From Gemmatimonadota bacterium (GTDB lineage: Bacteria; GCA-2686955): a stretch of 25,265 bases of DNA. The notes under the pieces are model-generated. The model ran no database searches and was not told the origin of the DNA. It saw only the letters and a program-made list of their open reading frames with translations. Position numbers and translations under genes: made by a program. This document shows positions 7,242-14,701 of this stretch, one piece after another; within the stretch, counting starts at the first letter, position 1; every line of letters starts with the position of its first letter. The stretch lies in the NCBI GenBank assembly GCA_002686955.1, contig NYZA01000111.1:1-25265 (forward strand). The letters run 5' to 3'.

Positions 7242-8926
7242 CGGATCCGAAAGACCCTCTCGAGCGCGTCTCGGGAATCCTCGAGGAGCTCGCGGCGAAC
7301 GCCGGCGGCGAGATCGAGCACGATGGTGCCGAGGCGCTCGCCTCGAGCCATCGATTTCGCCTGCCCACCGATGCCACCAGATTCGAAACGCTTTACCAGG
7401 TGACGCAAGCCGTCACCTCGATCCTCGACCCGGTCGAACTCCGTGAACGAACCCTCGACCTTCTGCTCGATGCGATCGAGGCGGACCGGGGAACGATCTT
7501 TGTCGTCGATCCCGACACCGGTCGCCTGGAACCGGCCGCCACACGGAACATCGACAACGAAACCCTGGAAGACGCAACCTGCTACAGCAATAATATCCTT
7601 CAGAAAGCGGGGGGGGAGCTCCCGGTTATCCTCTCCTACGACACGAGAGGCGACACGCGATTCAACCGATTTCAATCGGTAGCGACACTTGAAATCCACA
7701 GCTTCATGTGCGTGCCGATCCGGCATGACGACGATCTGATCGGCACGGTCTATGTCGATTGTCGTTCCGGCCGAAAGCGCTTCACGGAGGACGATCTGAA
7801 TTTCCTCGTCGCCTTCACCAACATTGCCGGAGCAGCACTCCGCAATGCAGCGTCCCACCAGGATGTGCTTCAGGAGAATCGCACGCTCAAAAAGGAGATG
7901 TCGGAGCGTTTCGTCTTCGAGAATCTGATCGCATCTAGCGCGGCGATGCAGCCGGTGGTCGACCTCGTCCGCCGCGTCATGGAGTCATCCGTCACGGTGC
8001 AGATCGCCGGCGAAACCGGAACGGGCAAGGAGGTCATCGCCCGGGCGATTCACCACAATGGAGTGCGCGCATCGCAGCCCTTCGTCGCCATCAACTGCGC
8101 GGCCATGCCGGAAACGCTGGTGGAATCCGAGCTCTTCGGTCACCGCCGGGGAGCGTTCACCGACGCAAAAGAGAACAAGAAGGGACTCTTCGAGGCCGCC
8201 GACCAAGGAACGATATTTCTCGACGAGGTGGGCGAACTCTCACCCGCGGTTCAAGCGAAGCTGCTGCGGGTGCTGCAGGAAGGCGAGGTCACCCGGATCG
8301 GTGAGAGTGATCCGCGTCATGTAGACGTCCGGGTGATCAGCGCGACCAACCGTGACCTCGAGAACGAAGTCGCCGCGGGGAGCTTTCGAGAAGATCTCTT
8401 CTACCGCCTAAATGTGGTTGTTGTGAAGCTCCCGCCACTTCGAGAGCGTAGAGAAGATATCCCGCTTTTGATGACTCACTTCGTCGAGAAGTACTCGCAA
8501 CGGCACAACAAGAAGCCGGCGGGAATCGACCCCTCGATCGTGACCTCTCTGACCGCTTTCGACTGGCCTGGAAATGTGCGCGAGTTGGAGAACGAAGTCG
8601 AACGCATGGTGGCCCTCTCGCGAGATCGCGAGCTGATCACTCCGGCACTGCTCTCCGCCAAGCTGAACGGCCCGAGCGAGCCGACCGAGGAGCGCGGGCA
8701 ATGCGGCACCCTTCTTCTCCCGGGCGACCCACGCCCACTCAAACTCGAGGGGATGGAGGGGGAGAGGGAGCTCAAGCCTCGTGTCGATCTTTTCGAAAAG
8801 GCATTGCTCCTGAGAGAGCTCGAACTACACAAGGGGAACAAGACGAGCACAGCGAAAACACTCGGACTCTCGAGAGCCGGCCTGAACAAGAAACTGGTCA
8901 AGCTCGGCGTCCTGGGCAATGGATAG
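7238..8926 (+). CDS. Sigma-54-dependent transcriptional activator with N-terminal GAF domain
   Basis: The product is 562 aa from GTG at 7238, chosen because AAGGAG lies about 7 nt upstream and the codon overlaps the mqnC stop (GTGA). A GAF sensory domain spans about residues 45-205 (TLYQVTQAVTSILDP to TNIAGAALRNA), followed by a linker helix. The AAA+ sigma-54 interaction domain spans about 227-470, with Walker A GETGTGKE (258-265), Walker B FLDE (327-330) and arginine-finger region RLNVV/LRERREDI. The C-terminal Fis-type HTH spans about 535-556 (TAKTLGLSRAGLNKKL). The sigma-54-contact loop reads GAFTDA (305-310) rather than GAFTGA. There is no receiver domain, so a ligand or protein signal through GAF is likely. 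Its position after mqnC invites a redox or quinone-related signal, but nothing in the sequence proves that. Confidence 0.9.
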   Translation: MTDPKDPLERVSGILEELAANAGGEIEHDGAEALASSHRFRLPTDATRFETLYQVTQAVTSILDPVELRERTLDLLLDAIEADRGTIFVVDPDTGRLEPAATRNIDNETLEDATCYSNNILQKAGGELPVILSYDTRGDTRFNRFQSVATLEIHSFMCVPIRHDDDLIGTVYVDCRSGRKRFTEDDLNFLVAFTNIAGAALRNAASHQDVLQENRTLKKEMSERFVFENLIASSAAMQPVVDLVRRVMESSVTVQIAGETGTGKEVIARAIHHNGVRASQPFVAINCAAMPETLVESELFGHRRGAFTDAKENKKGLFEAADQGTIFLDEVGELSPAVQAKLLRVLQEGEVTRIGESDPRHVDVRVISATNRDLENEVAAGSFREDLFYRLNVVVVKLPPLRERREDIPLLMTHFVEKYSQRHNKKPAGIDPSIVTSLTAFDWPGNVRELENEVERMVALSRDRELITPALLSAKLNGPSEPTEERGQCGTLLLPGDPRPLKLEGMEGERELKPRVDLFEKALLLRELELHKGNKTSTAKTLGLSRAGLNKKLVKLGVLGNG

Positions 8927-8949
8927 AAAACTCCGAACATAGCGTCGCC

Positions 8950-9585
8950 ATGAGATCGATTCGCAAACGACTTCAGACGAACATTCGAAATCGACTGGTG
9001 GGTGGGACCCTCGTGGTCGTTCCACTGGTGGCCACCATCCTCCTCCTCAAATTCGTTTTCGTCACTCTCGACGGCTTTCTCGGCCCGATCCTCGCTCGCG
9101 CCATCGGGTTCCGAATCCCCGGCATGGGCCTAGTGGTCATGTTCGTCGCCCTCTACCTTCTGGGCACGTTCACCGCCAACGTTCTCGGAAAACGGATCTT
9201 CGCCTTTGGCGAGCGAATCCTCACGGCGGTTCCACTGGTTCGCGGCATCTACAGCTCCTCGAAACTCCTGATGGAGTCGATGACATCGAACCGCACGAGC
9301 CAGTTCAGCCGGGTCGTGATCCTGGAGTACCCTCGTCGCGGCTTGTACACATTGGCCTTCGTGACGAACGAAGAAGTGCGACGCCTGGAAGACGGGGACC
9401 GACTGACTGCAGTTTTCCTGCCAACCACTCCGAACCCCACATCAGGCTTCATGCTCCTGGTACCGGAATCGGACTTGACCGCCACCCCCTTTACCGTAGA
9501 AGAGGGCGTAAAACTGGTCGTGTCGGGCGGGCTGATCGCTCCGCCCGAGAACCGAATCCCTGCTCCTCGAACCAGCAGTGGGTGA
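8950..9585 (+). CDS. DUF502 family inner-membrane protein
   Basis: The product is 211 aa from the ATG at 8950. The frame is open further upstream, but that part overlaps the activator gene. Two membrane segments are clear: about residues 18-40 (GTLVVVPLVATILLLKFVF) and 58-80 (MGLVVMFVALYLLGTF). AVPLVRGIYSSSKLLMESM and the later VFLPTTPNPTSGFMLLVPESD are the conserved hallmarks of DUF502, whose biochemical function is not established. It begins 23 bp after the sigma-54 activator stop and is probably the last gene of the mqnE-mqnC-activator transcript. Its stop codon directly abuts the stop codon of the opposing small gene. Confidence 0.85.
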   Translation: MRSIRKRLQTNIRNRLVGGTLVVVPLVATILLLKFVFVTLDGFLGPILARAIGFRIPGMGLVVMFVALYLLGTFTANVLGKRIFAFGERILTAVPLVRGIYSSSKLLMESMTSNRTSQFSRVVILEYPRRGLYTLAFVTNEEVRRLEDGDRLTAVFLPTTPNPTSGFMLLVPESDLTATPFTVEEGVKLVVSGGLIAPPENRIPAPRTSSG

Positions 9586-9813
9586 TCAGCTCTTGGCGAA
9601 GCGCGCGAAGAAATCCCGCTCGTTTTTGTCGATGCCGTAGACGTCTTTCAGCGCCAGGTGGAAATCGAGCACGTCATCGGCCGAGATCGGTGTGCTGTTC
9701 CTGCGAGCCGCGTCGAGGGACCGGCGGCGAAGTGTTCGCCTCTGGAGCGGGAATCTGGAGTGGAGTGAGTTGAAGTTGCGAAGCTCGTTCCAGCGATCCT
9801 TGCTCTCGTCCAT
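9586..9813 (-). CDS. Small protein of unknown function (75 aa)
   Basis: I do not recognise this protein. It is included because the ATG at 9813 is preceded by a good Shine-Dalgarno (GAGGTGAG about 7 nt upstream) and the frame ends exactly against the DUF502 stop codon. It is basic and Arg-rich in the first half (QRRTLRRRSLDAARR) and turns into a mixed, folded-looking C-terminus (SADDVLDFHLALKDVYGIDKNERDFFARF). No signal peptide, membrane segment or cysteine is seen. It could also be the surviving part of a longer decayed gene, since frame fragments of the same orientation lie just upstream. Confidence 0.55.
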   Translation of the reverse strand: MDESKDRWNELRNFNSLHSRFPLQRRTLRRRSLDAARRNSTPISADDVLDFHLALKDVYGIDKNERDFFARFAKS

Positions 9814-10523
9814 GGTCTCTCACCTCGGCGCTCGATCGAAGCGCGGGTCTGGCGATGGGAATTCGGGTCGGGGAGGTCGCGAACCGCAAGGCGCGTACCA
9901 GAAGTCCCGCCACTCGTGCATCTCAGTCGGGCGCCATCGGTGGGCCCTTTTTGCCCTTCCGCTTAGGCGGATACTGACACTCTCGACGGAAGCGGTCCCG
10001 AAGACAAGCCGGGACATCGAGAAGTCTGGGGCCTGGGATTTACCCCACCGAGATGGGCGATTTCTCGCAATCCAGCAAGGATGCGGCAAGATCCGCCGCC
10101 TTCTCCGCAGTTGACTTCCTCGGGAACGAGATAGCGTATTTCAAGTAGAGGTCCTCTCCGGCACTGGCCCAGGACCGCAACCGCAGCGGGACCGGGGGCG
10201 GATGCCCCGCCGGCGCCGACGCGTGGAGAGCCCGCGACGAATGCGGAATATCTGCCCAACGAAGAACGCCCAACGGAGATTCGAATGGGGACCCCACGGC
10301 GCATGGCGAAGCGCGTATTGGGTGGCGGATTCTGGGAGTCTGCTATGCTTGCGTTCGGCTCACGCCGTCCCGCGTGGAACGCGATCGATCGATTGCTTTC
10401 GTGGCACCGGTGATGGCCCATGAGACATGGGGGCGCGACATGCGGGGCGTGAATGGCTGTTCGGGATCGACGCACGAGGGTGCAAGCGATTCGGGGGCTG
10501 CGGTCGGAGGGAGGCATCACCAA
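9814..10523. other. About 700 bp without a convincing gene; possible promoter for the kinase operon near its end
   Basis: No intact gene is supported. On the minus strand two out-of-frame fragments (about 10190-10043, then 10089-9820) have somewhat protein-like composition and may be remains of a coding region, but I cannot assign a family. Near the right end, TGCTATGCT at 10341-10349 could be an extended -10 box for the downstream kinase-regulator operon; no good -35 lies at 17 bp. A small CCGC/GCGG hairpin is at 9958-9969. Confidence 0.4.
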
Positions 10524-12092
10524 GTGAACAGCCATCCGATCCTGGTTGTCGACGACGAGCCATGTATCCGAGGGTTGCTCGAGGACACTCTGAGCGAGGC
10601 CGGATACGAGGTGGACTCCGCCCAAAGCGGCGAAGTGGCGCTCGAACGATTCCAAGAAACCCGCTATCACGTCGTTCTCCTGGATCTGACGATGCCGGGG
10701 ATGGGTGGAATCGAGGTGCTGGAACGGATCCGAGAGATCGACGACTCGGTCCTGTTCATCGTCGTGACGGCGGACTGCGATACCGACGCTCTGCTCGAAT
10801 CGATGCGAAAACGTGTGGTCGACTACCTGACCAAGCCTTTCTTGATATCCACGCTGCTCGACTCGGTGAGCAGTGCCTGCCAGGCCTACGACAAGGCCCG
10901 GCGGAACCGGGAGCGCGTCGAGGAGGTCGAGGAGGAGAACCGTTGCCTCCTTAGAGAGGGAACCGAGCTTCGGGAGCGTGTGAGCGAAGTGGAAAGCCAG
11001 AACGACGCGATCCTGAGGCACATGAACTCGGGACTGGTTTTTCTCGACACCCAGGGAACGATCCGATACGCGAATCCACTGGCTGCCTCGATCCTCGAAA
11101 CCGAAACAGCCAAGCTGCTCGGGCGGGCGTATGCGGAGGTGTTCGCCCTGAACGCCAAAGATCGCGAAGCCGTAAGAGCGGCATTGAGCTGCGGCACGGC
11201 CCAACGCAACGTGGAGGTCACGCTCCGGCTCAGCGGGGAGGGCTCGAAGCCGATCTCGATCAACGCGGCCCGAGTGCCGGGACCTGAGGACTCCACCCGC
11301 GGTGTCGTACTCGTTTTCGTAGATCTGACGCACCGGAAAGAGGTCGAAGCGCGCGTGCGACGGCTCGATCGCCTCGCCGCGATGGGAGAGCTGGCGGCGG
11401 GAATCGTCCATGAAGTCCGAAACCCTCTGGCGGGGATCCAGACAGCGGCGGAGCTGCTCGATCGCCGACTGGAAGCGGGCGACCACAACCACCGCTACAC
11501 CACCGTGGTCATGGAAGAAGTGGGGCGCCTCGATCGGCTATTGAACGATCTGTTGGAGTACGCGCGCCCCGGAGCCCGGGCCATCCGAGAGGCCAAGCTC
11601 GGACCGGTCGTCCGGCGCGCGGTGCAGATGGTGGAAGGAGCCGCCAAGGAGAAGGGCGCCCGCCTGAGCGTCGAGCTGCCGGCGCACCTTCCCCCCTTGC
11701 CGATCGATCAAGACAAGATCGAATGCGTCCTGATCAACGTCATTCGGAATGCGATCGACTCGGTGAGAAACGAAGAGGGATTCGTGGAGGTATCGGTGAG
11801 GCTCACGAGCGATCAAAGCTCCGTCAGAATCGAAGTCGTAGACAACGGAGGCGGCATCGATCCTCGCGATCTCGAGCGCCTGCTGCGCCCTTTCGAGACC
11901 ACCAAGGCGCACGGCACCGGTCTGGGACTCCCGATCTCCGCCAGAATCGTGGAAGCTCACTCCGGCCGATTCGACCTGCACGGCAGGCCCGGTCTCGGCT
12001 CCGTCGCCACGATCGAACTGCCGATGCACGCACCCGGCGGCGAATCGGGCAGTCAAGAACTCACAGCTTCGGCGTCAGGGGAGGACCGATGA
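10524..12092 (+). CDS. Sensor histidine kinase with N-terminal receiver and PAS domains (NtrB/AtoS-like output)
   Basis: The product is 522 aa from GTG at 10524, chosen because GGAGGGAGG lies just upstream and the receiver domain starts five residues in; the frame is open to 10374 but those residues look untranslated. Receiver domain 5-118: acidic pair Asp10/Asp11, phospho-acceptor Asp54, Thr82 and Lys104 are all present. A charged coiled-coil linker covers about 125-162. PAS domain about 163-272. HisKA carries the phospho-histidine His296 (GIVHEVRNPLAG). The HATPase has the N-box (INVIRNAIDS, Asn409), DNGGGI (440-445) and GTGLGL (464-469). No transmembrane segment is seen, so the kinase is cytoplasmic and is itself an addressable target of another kinase. 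It overlaps the regulator gene by ATGA, marking the two as a cognate pair. Confidence 0.9.
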   Translation: MNSHPILVVDDEPCIRGLLEDTLSEAGYEVDSAQSGEVALERFQETRYHVVLLDLTMPGMGGIEVLERIREIDDSVLFIVVTADCDTDALLESMRKRVVDYLTKPFLISTLLDSVSSACQAYDKARRNRERVEEVEEENRCLLREGTELRERVSEVESQNDAILRHMNSGLVFLDTQGTIRYANPLAASILETETAKLLGRAYAEVFALNAKDREAVRAALSCGTAQRNVEVTLRLSGEGSKPISINAARVPGPEDSTRGVVLVFVDLTHRKEVEARVRRLDRLAAMGELAAGIVHEVRNPLAGIQTAAELLDRRLEAGDHNHRYTTVVMEEVGRLDRLLNDLLEYARPGARAIREAKLGPVVRRAVQMVEGAAKEKGARLSVELPAHLPPLPIDQDKIECVLINVIRNAIDSVRNEEGFVEVSVRLTSDQSSVRIEVVDNGGGIDPRDLERLLRPFETTKAHGTGLGLPISARIVEAHSGRFDLHGRPGLGSVATIELPMHAPGGESGSQELTASASGEDR

Positions 12093-13498
12093 GTTCGTCC
12101 GTTCTGGTCATCGAGGACGATCTTCCCCTGCTAGAAGTCATTGAGAGCGTGTTGCGGGACGACGGCTACGCGGTCACCACCGCGTCAACCGGTCGTGAAG
12201 CAGGTGCGCAATTCAGCCGCGAAGTGTTCGAGCTGGTTCTTCTCGATGTGGGGCTTCCCGACGCCGATGGCGTGGAACTTCTCAATCGCTTCAAGGCGGA
12301 ACGCCCGCAGAGCGTGATCGTGATGATGACCGCGAACGCCGAGGTCAAGGTCGCCGTGGAGTCGATGCGGAATGGGGCCTACGACTTCATCGAGAAGCCG
12401 TTTCGCCTCGATCGCTTCCGCACGAGCGTGCGGCGAGCGACCGATCACGCATCGGGGCAAGAGACGGTTCGCCGAATGGTGCAGCAAGCCGTGGCGAGCG
12501 AGCCCTTCATCAGCAAGAGCCACGGCATCCAGGAGCTGCTGCGCCAGGTCGACCAGGTCGCCAGGGTTGGAGGTGCAACCACGGTATTGATTCAAGGAGA
12601 AACCGGCACCGGAAAAGAACTGATCGCCAAACGCCTGCACGCACTGAGTCCACGCGCCGGAAGCCCATTCTTCGCCCAGAGCTGCGCGAACTTCACCTCG
12701 ACGCTACTCGAAGATCAGCTCTTCGGTCACAGCAAGGGTGCATTCACGGAAGCCCATACCGAACAGCGAGGCCTACTGGCGCTGGCGAAAGACGGGACAC
12801 TATTCCTCGATGAGATCGGAGAGATGCCCCTCGCTCTGCAAGCCAAGATCTTGCGGGTGCTCGAGGAGCGGAAATTCACGCGACTCGGCGACCACCAGGA
12901 GGGGCGCGTCGAGGCCCAGATCATCTCGGCCACCAACCGAGACCTCAAGAAGATGGTCTCCTCGGGAGGATTCCGAAAAGACCTGTACTACCGCCTCGGA
13001 ATCGTTCTGCTCTCGATTCCGCCCCTTCGAGAACGCCGTCAAGACATCCTGCCCCTTCTGGATTACTACCGAAAGCTGTATCGCGCTCAGTTCGGGGTCG
13101 AAATCGACGGGTTTACCGATGCGGCCGCGGAGCTGCTCGAGCAGTACGACTGGCCCGGCAACGTCAGAGAGCTCCGCAACCTCATCGAGAGGCTGGCCAT
13201 CATCTGGAGCGGAGGCCCTCTCATCGATTTCACGCACGTTCGTCCCTATCTCGATTCCGACCAGATCGCCCGCATCGATCTTCCTCCGCTGTTGGTCGGC
13301 GAGAACGGCCACATGGCCGAATCGAATCCGAGGCTCGTGCCGCTTCGCACCGTGCAGGATGAGCACATCGTTTCGATCTACCGCTATGCACAGGGCAACA
13401 AGGCCGAAACCGCACGTATTTTGGGGATCACGCGGCAGACCGTGCAGAAGCGTCTGGCCCAGCTAGACCGCGAAGGGCGGCTTCCGGCGCTGGTTTGA
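12089..13498 (+). CDS. NtrC-family sigma-54-dependent response regulator
   Basis: The product is 469 aa from the ATG at 12089, which overlaps the kinase stop (ATGA) and has GGGGAGG upstream. Receiver domain 4-118: Asp10/Asp11, phospho-acceptor Asp53 (LLDVGLPD), Thr81 and Lys103 (EKPF). The AAA+ domain spans about 140-375, with Walker A GETGTGKE (170-177), Walker B LFLDE (238-242) and DWPGNVRELRNLIERL. The sigma-54 contact loop reads GAFTEA (217-222). A Fis-type HTH ends the protein (about 437-458, KAETARILGITRQTVQKRL). The expected action is phosphorylation by the preceding kinase, oligomerisation and ATP-driven opening of sigma-54 promoter complexes. A strong sigma-54 promoter lies 155 bp after its stop codon, making that promoter the prime candidate target. 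Confidence 0.92.
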   Translation: MSSSVLVIEDDLPLLEVIESVLRDDGYAVTTASTGREAGAQFSREVFELVLLDVGLPDADGVELLNRFKAERPQSVIVMMTANAEVKVAVESMRNGAYDFIEKPFRLDRFRTSVRRATDHASGQETVRRMVQQAVASEPFISKSHGIQELLRQVDQVARVGGATTVLIQGETGTGKELIAKRLHALSPRAGSPFFAQSCANFTSTLLEDQLFGHSKGAFTEAHTEQRGLLALAKDGTLFLDEIGEMPLALQAKILRVLEERKFTRLGDHQEGRVEAQIISATNRDLKKMVSSGGFRKDLYYRLGIVLLSIPPLRERRQDILPLLDYYRKLYRAQFGVEIDGFTDAAAELLEQYDWPGNVRELRNLIERLAIIWSGGPLIDFTHVRPYLDSDQIARIDLPPLLVGENGHMAESNPRLVPLRTVQDEHIVSIYRYAQGNKAETARILGITRQTVQKRLAQLDREGRLPALV

Positions 13499-13540
13499 GC
13501 GCCGCGCACACGCGCCAAATAAAGTGACGGTGGTAGAAGA

Positions 13541-13558
13541 CCGCTCACGCCGGAGCGG
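13541..13558 (+). terminator. Possible hairpin after the kinase-regulator operon
   Basis: CCGCTC (13541-13546) pairs with GAGCGG (13553-13558) around a 6-nt loop, 42 bp after the regulator stop. No T-run follows, so this would have to be a weak or Rho-assisted terminator. Position is the main support. Confidence 0.25.
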
Positions 13559-13653
13559 ATGAGAACTGATCGGCGGGGCTGAGAGCGGGCGTCAAGTTTC
13601 TTGCAATCCGCTATGCACCAATGCGTTACGAGGTCACCCCAGTGAATGGAGGG

Positions 13654-13670
13654 CTGGCACGCGCGTTGCT
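13654..13670 (+). promoter_or_regulatory. Sigma-54 (RpoN) promoter upstream of the FliA/WhiG-type sigma factor
   Basis: CTGGCACGCGCGTTGCT matches the consensus YTGGCACGrNNNTTGCW at every fixed position except the weakly conserved r. The invariant GG (13656-13657) and GC (13668-13669) are exactly 10 nt apart, as required for the -24/-12 spacing. Transcription should start near 13680, leaving a leader of about 110 nt before the GTG at 13793. The upstream 150 bp back to the NtrC-type regulator gene is available for activator binding. Confidence 0.8.
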
Positions 13671-13792
13671 CAAGGGAAGGCGACGCGAAAACCGCTCACG
13701 TCCCCACCAGTTCTGATCGTCCATCCGCCCGGGACTTGCACCGACAAAAGGGCGATCGACATGGTCGGACCCACCAAGGATGAGAGGCCCTC

Positions 13793-14623
13793 GTGACCGC
13801 AAAGACCACGCAACCCAATACACCCGACGAAACCTGGATGCGCTTCTTCGCCGAACGGCGCTCCCAAGACCGCGACACGCTCGTGCTTCGCTACATTGGC
13901 CTCGTGCGCTACATCGTCAATCGGACGGCGGCCTCGCTTCCGCCATCGGTTTCGCGGGAAGATCTCATGAGCGTCGGCACATTGGGCCTGATCGCGGCGG
14001 TGGACCGCTTCGACGGGAGCCGAGGTGTCGCTTTCGAGACCTTCGCACGCCCGAGAATCTACGGCGCGCTCTTGGACGAGCTCCGCAGCCAAGACTGGCT
14101 TCCTCGCTCGCTTCGGCAGAAGGCCAAGAAAGTCGACGCCACATACCAGCGCCTGCAGGTGCGCAGAGGGATCGGAGTCACGGAGCACGATGTCGCTCAG
14201 GAGCTCGAAATCTCCGTGAAAGAGGTGCGTCTTCTTGTTTCGCAGGTGCTCGGCATGAGCTTCCAATCGCTTGACTCGGCGGTCTCGGAGGGGAATGACA
14301 ACAAGGAGATCCGCCTGATCGACACGATCGAGGACCGGCGGGCGCGAACTCCGATGAGTGAGCTCGCCACCAGGCAGCTCTCGGAGCTGTTGATCCAAAC
14401 CGTGAAAACCCTGCCGAGGCAGGAACGCCTCGTGATCATCCTCTACTACTACGAGCGACTGACCCTCAAGGAGATCGGCTCGATACTGCATCTCTCCGAA
14501 TCTCGCATATCGCAGATCCACTCCAAGGCGGTCCTCAAGCTACGCGGACGGATGCGCTCCGCCCGGGAAGACCATCGGATCCTCGCGCAGGAGCGAGTGC
14601 GAGAAAAAATGCGAGTTCACTGA
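13793..14623 (+). CDS. FliA/WhiG-type (sigma-28 group) RNA polymerase sigma factor
   Basis: The product is 276 aa, starting at GTG 13793 with a purine-rich GGATGAGAGG stretch upstream. Region 2 is about 30-100 (DLMSVGTLGLIAAVDRFD; FETFARPRIYGALLDELR), with the group-typical RSQDWLPRSLR following at 98-108. Region 3 is about 105-185 and region 4 about 200-255 (LTLKEIGSILHLSESRISQIHSKA). Region 1 is absent, as expected for group 3 sigma factors. These proteins direct polymerase to flagellar, motility or developmental promoters and are often held by an FlgM-type anti-sigma factor. No flagellar gene or FlgM-like ORF is seen here, so the regulon is open. A sigma-54 promoter precedes it, and htrA follows after 78 bp. 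Confidence 0.9.
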   Translation: MTAKTTQPNTPDETWMRFFAERRSQDRDTLVLRYIGLVRYIVNRTAASLPPSVSREDLMSVGTLGLIAAVDRFDGSRGVAFETFARPRIYGALLDELRSQDWLPRSLRQKAKKVDATYQRLQVRRGIGVTEHDVAQELEISVKEVRLLVSQVLGMSFQSLDSAVSEGNDNKEIRLIDTIEDRRARTPMSELATRQLSELLIQTVKTLPRQERLVIILYYYERLTLKEIGSILHLSESRISQIHSKAVLKLRGRMRSAREDHRILAQERVREKMRVH

Positions 14624-14654
14624 ATTCGGAACTGAAGGGACGGTACGTCGTAAA

Positions 14655-14677
14655 GTGGGGCAGTCTCGAAACCCCAC
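14655..14677. other. Hairpin between the sigma factor gene and htrA
   Basis: GTGGGG (14655-14660) pairs with CCCCAC (14672-14677) around an 11-nt loop, in the 78-bp gap. No T-run follows. It could attenuate readthrough or be incidental. Confidence 0.25.
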
Positions 14678-14701
14678 CCAACGACCGATGGAGTCCCAAG
14701 A

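Noticed and set aside
10396-10414. TGGCACCGGTGATGG as a sigma-54 promoter before the kinase gene
   Set aside because: The -24 half fits, but the required GC at -12 is GG and there is no TTGC.
9963-11492. Long open frame on the minus strand opposite the kinase gene
   Set aside because: It is antisense to a protein with clear receiver, PAS and kinase motifs; its own translation is Arg/His-rich without any family similarity.
13592-13618. Possible FliA-type promoter (TCAAGTTT followed by CCGCTA) upstream of the sigma-28-type gene, suggesting autoregulation
   Set aside because: The -35-like half is good, but the -10-like half is a poor match and the spacing is about 7 nt rather than 11.
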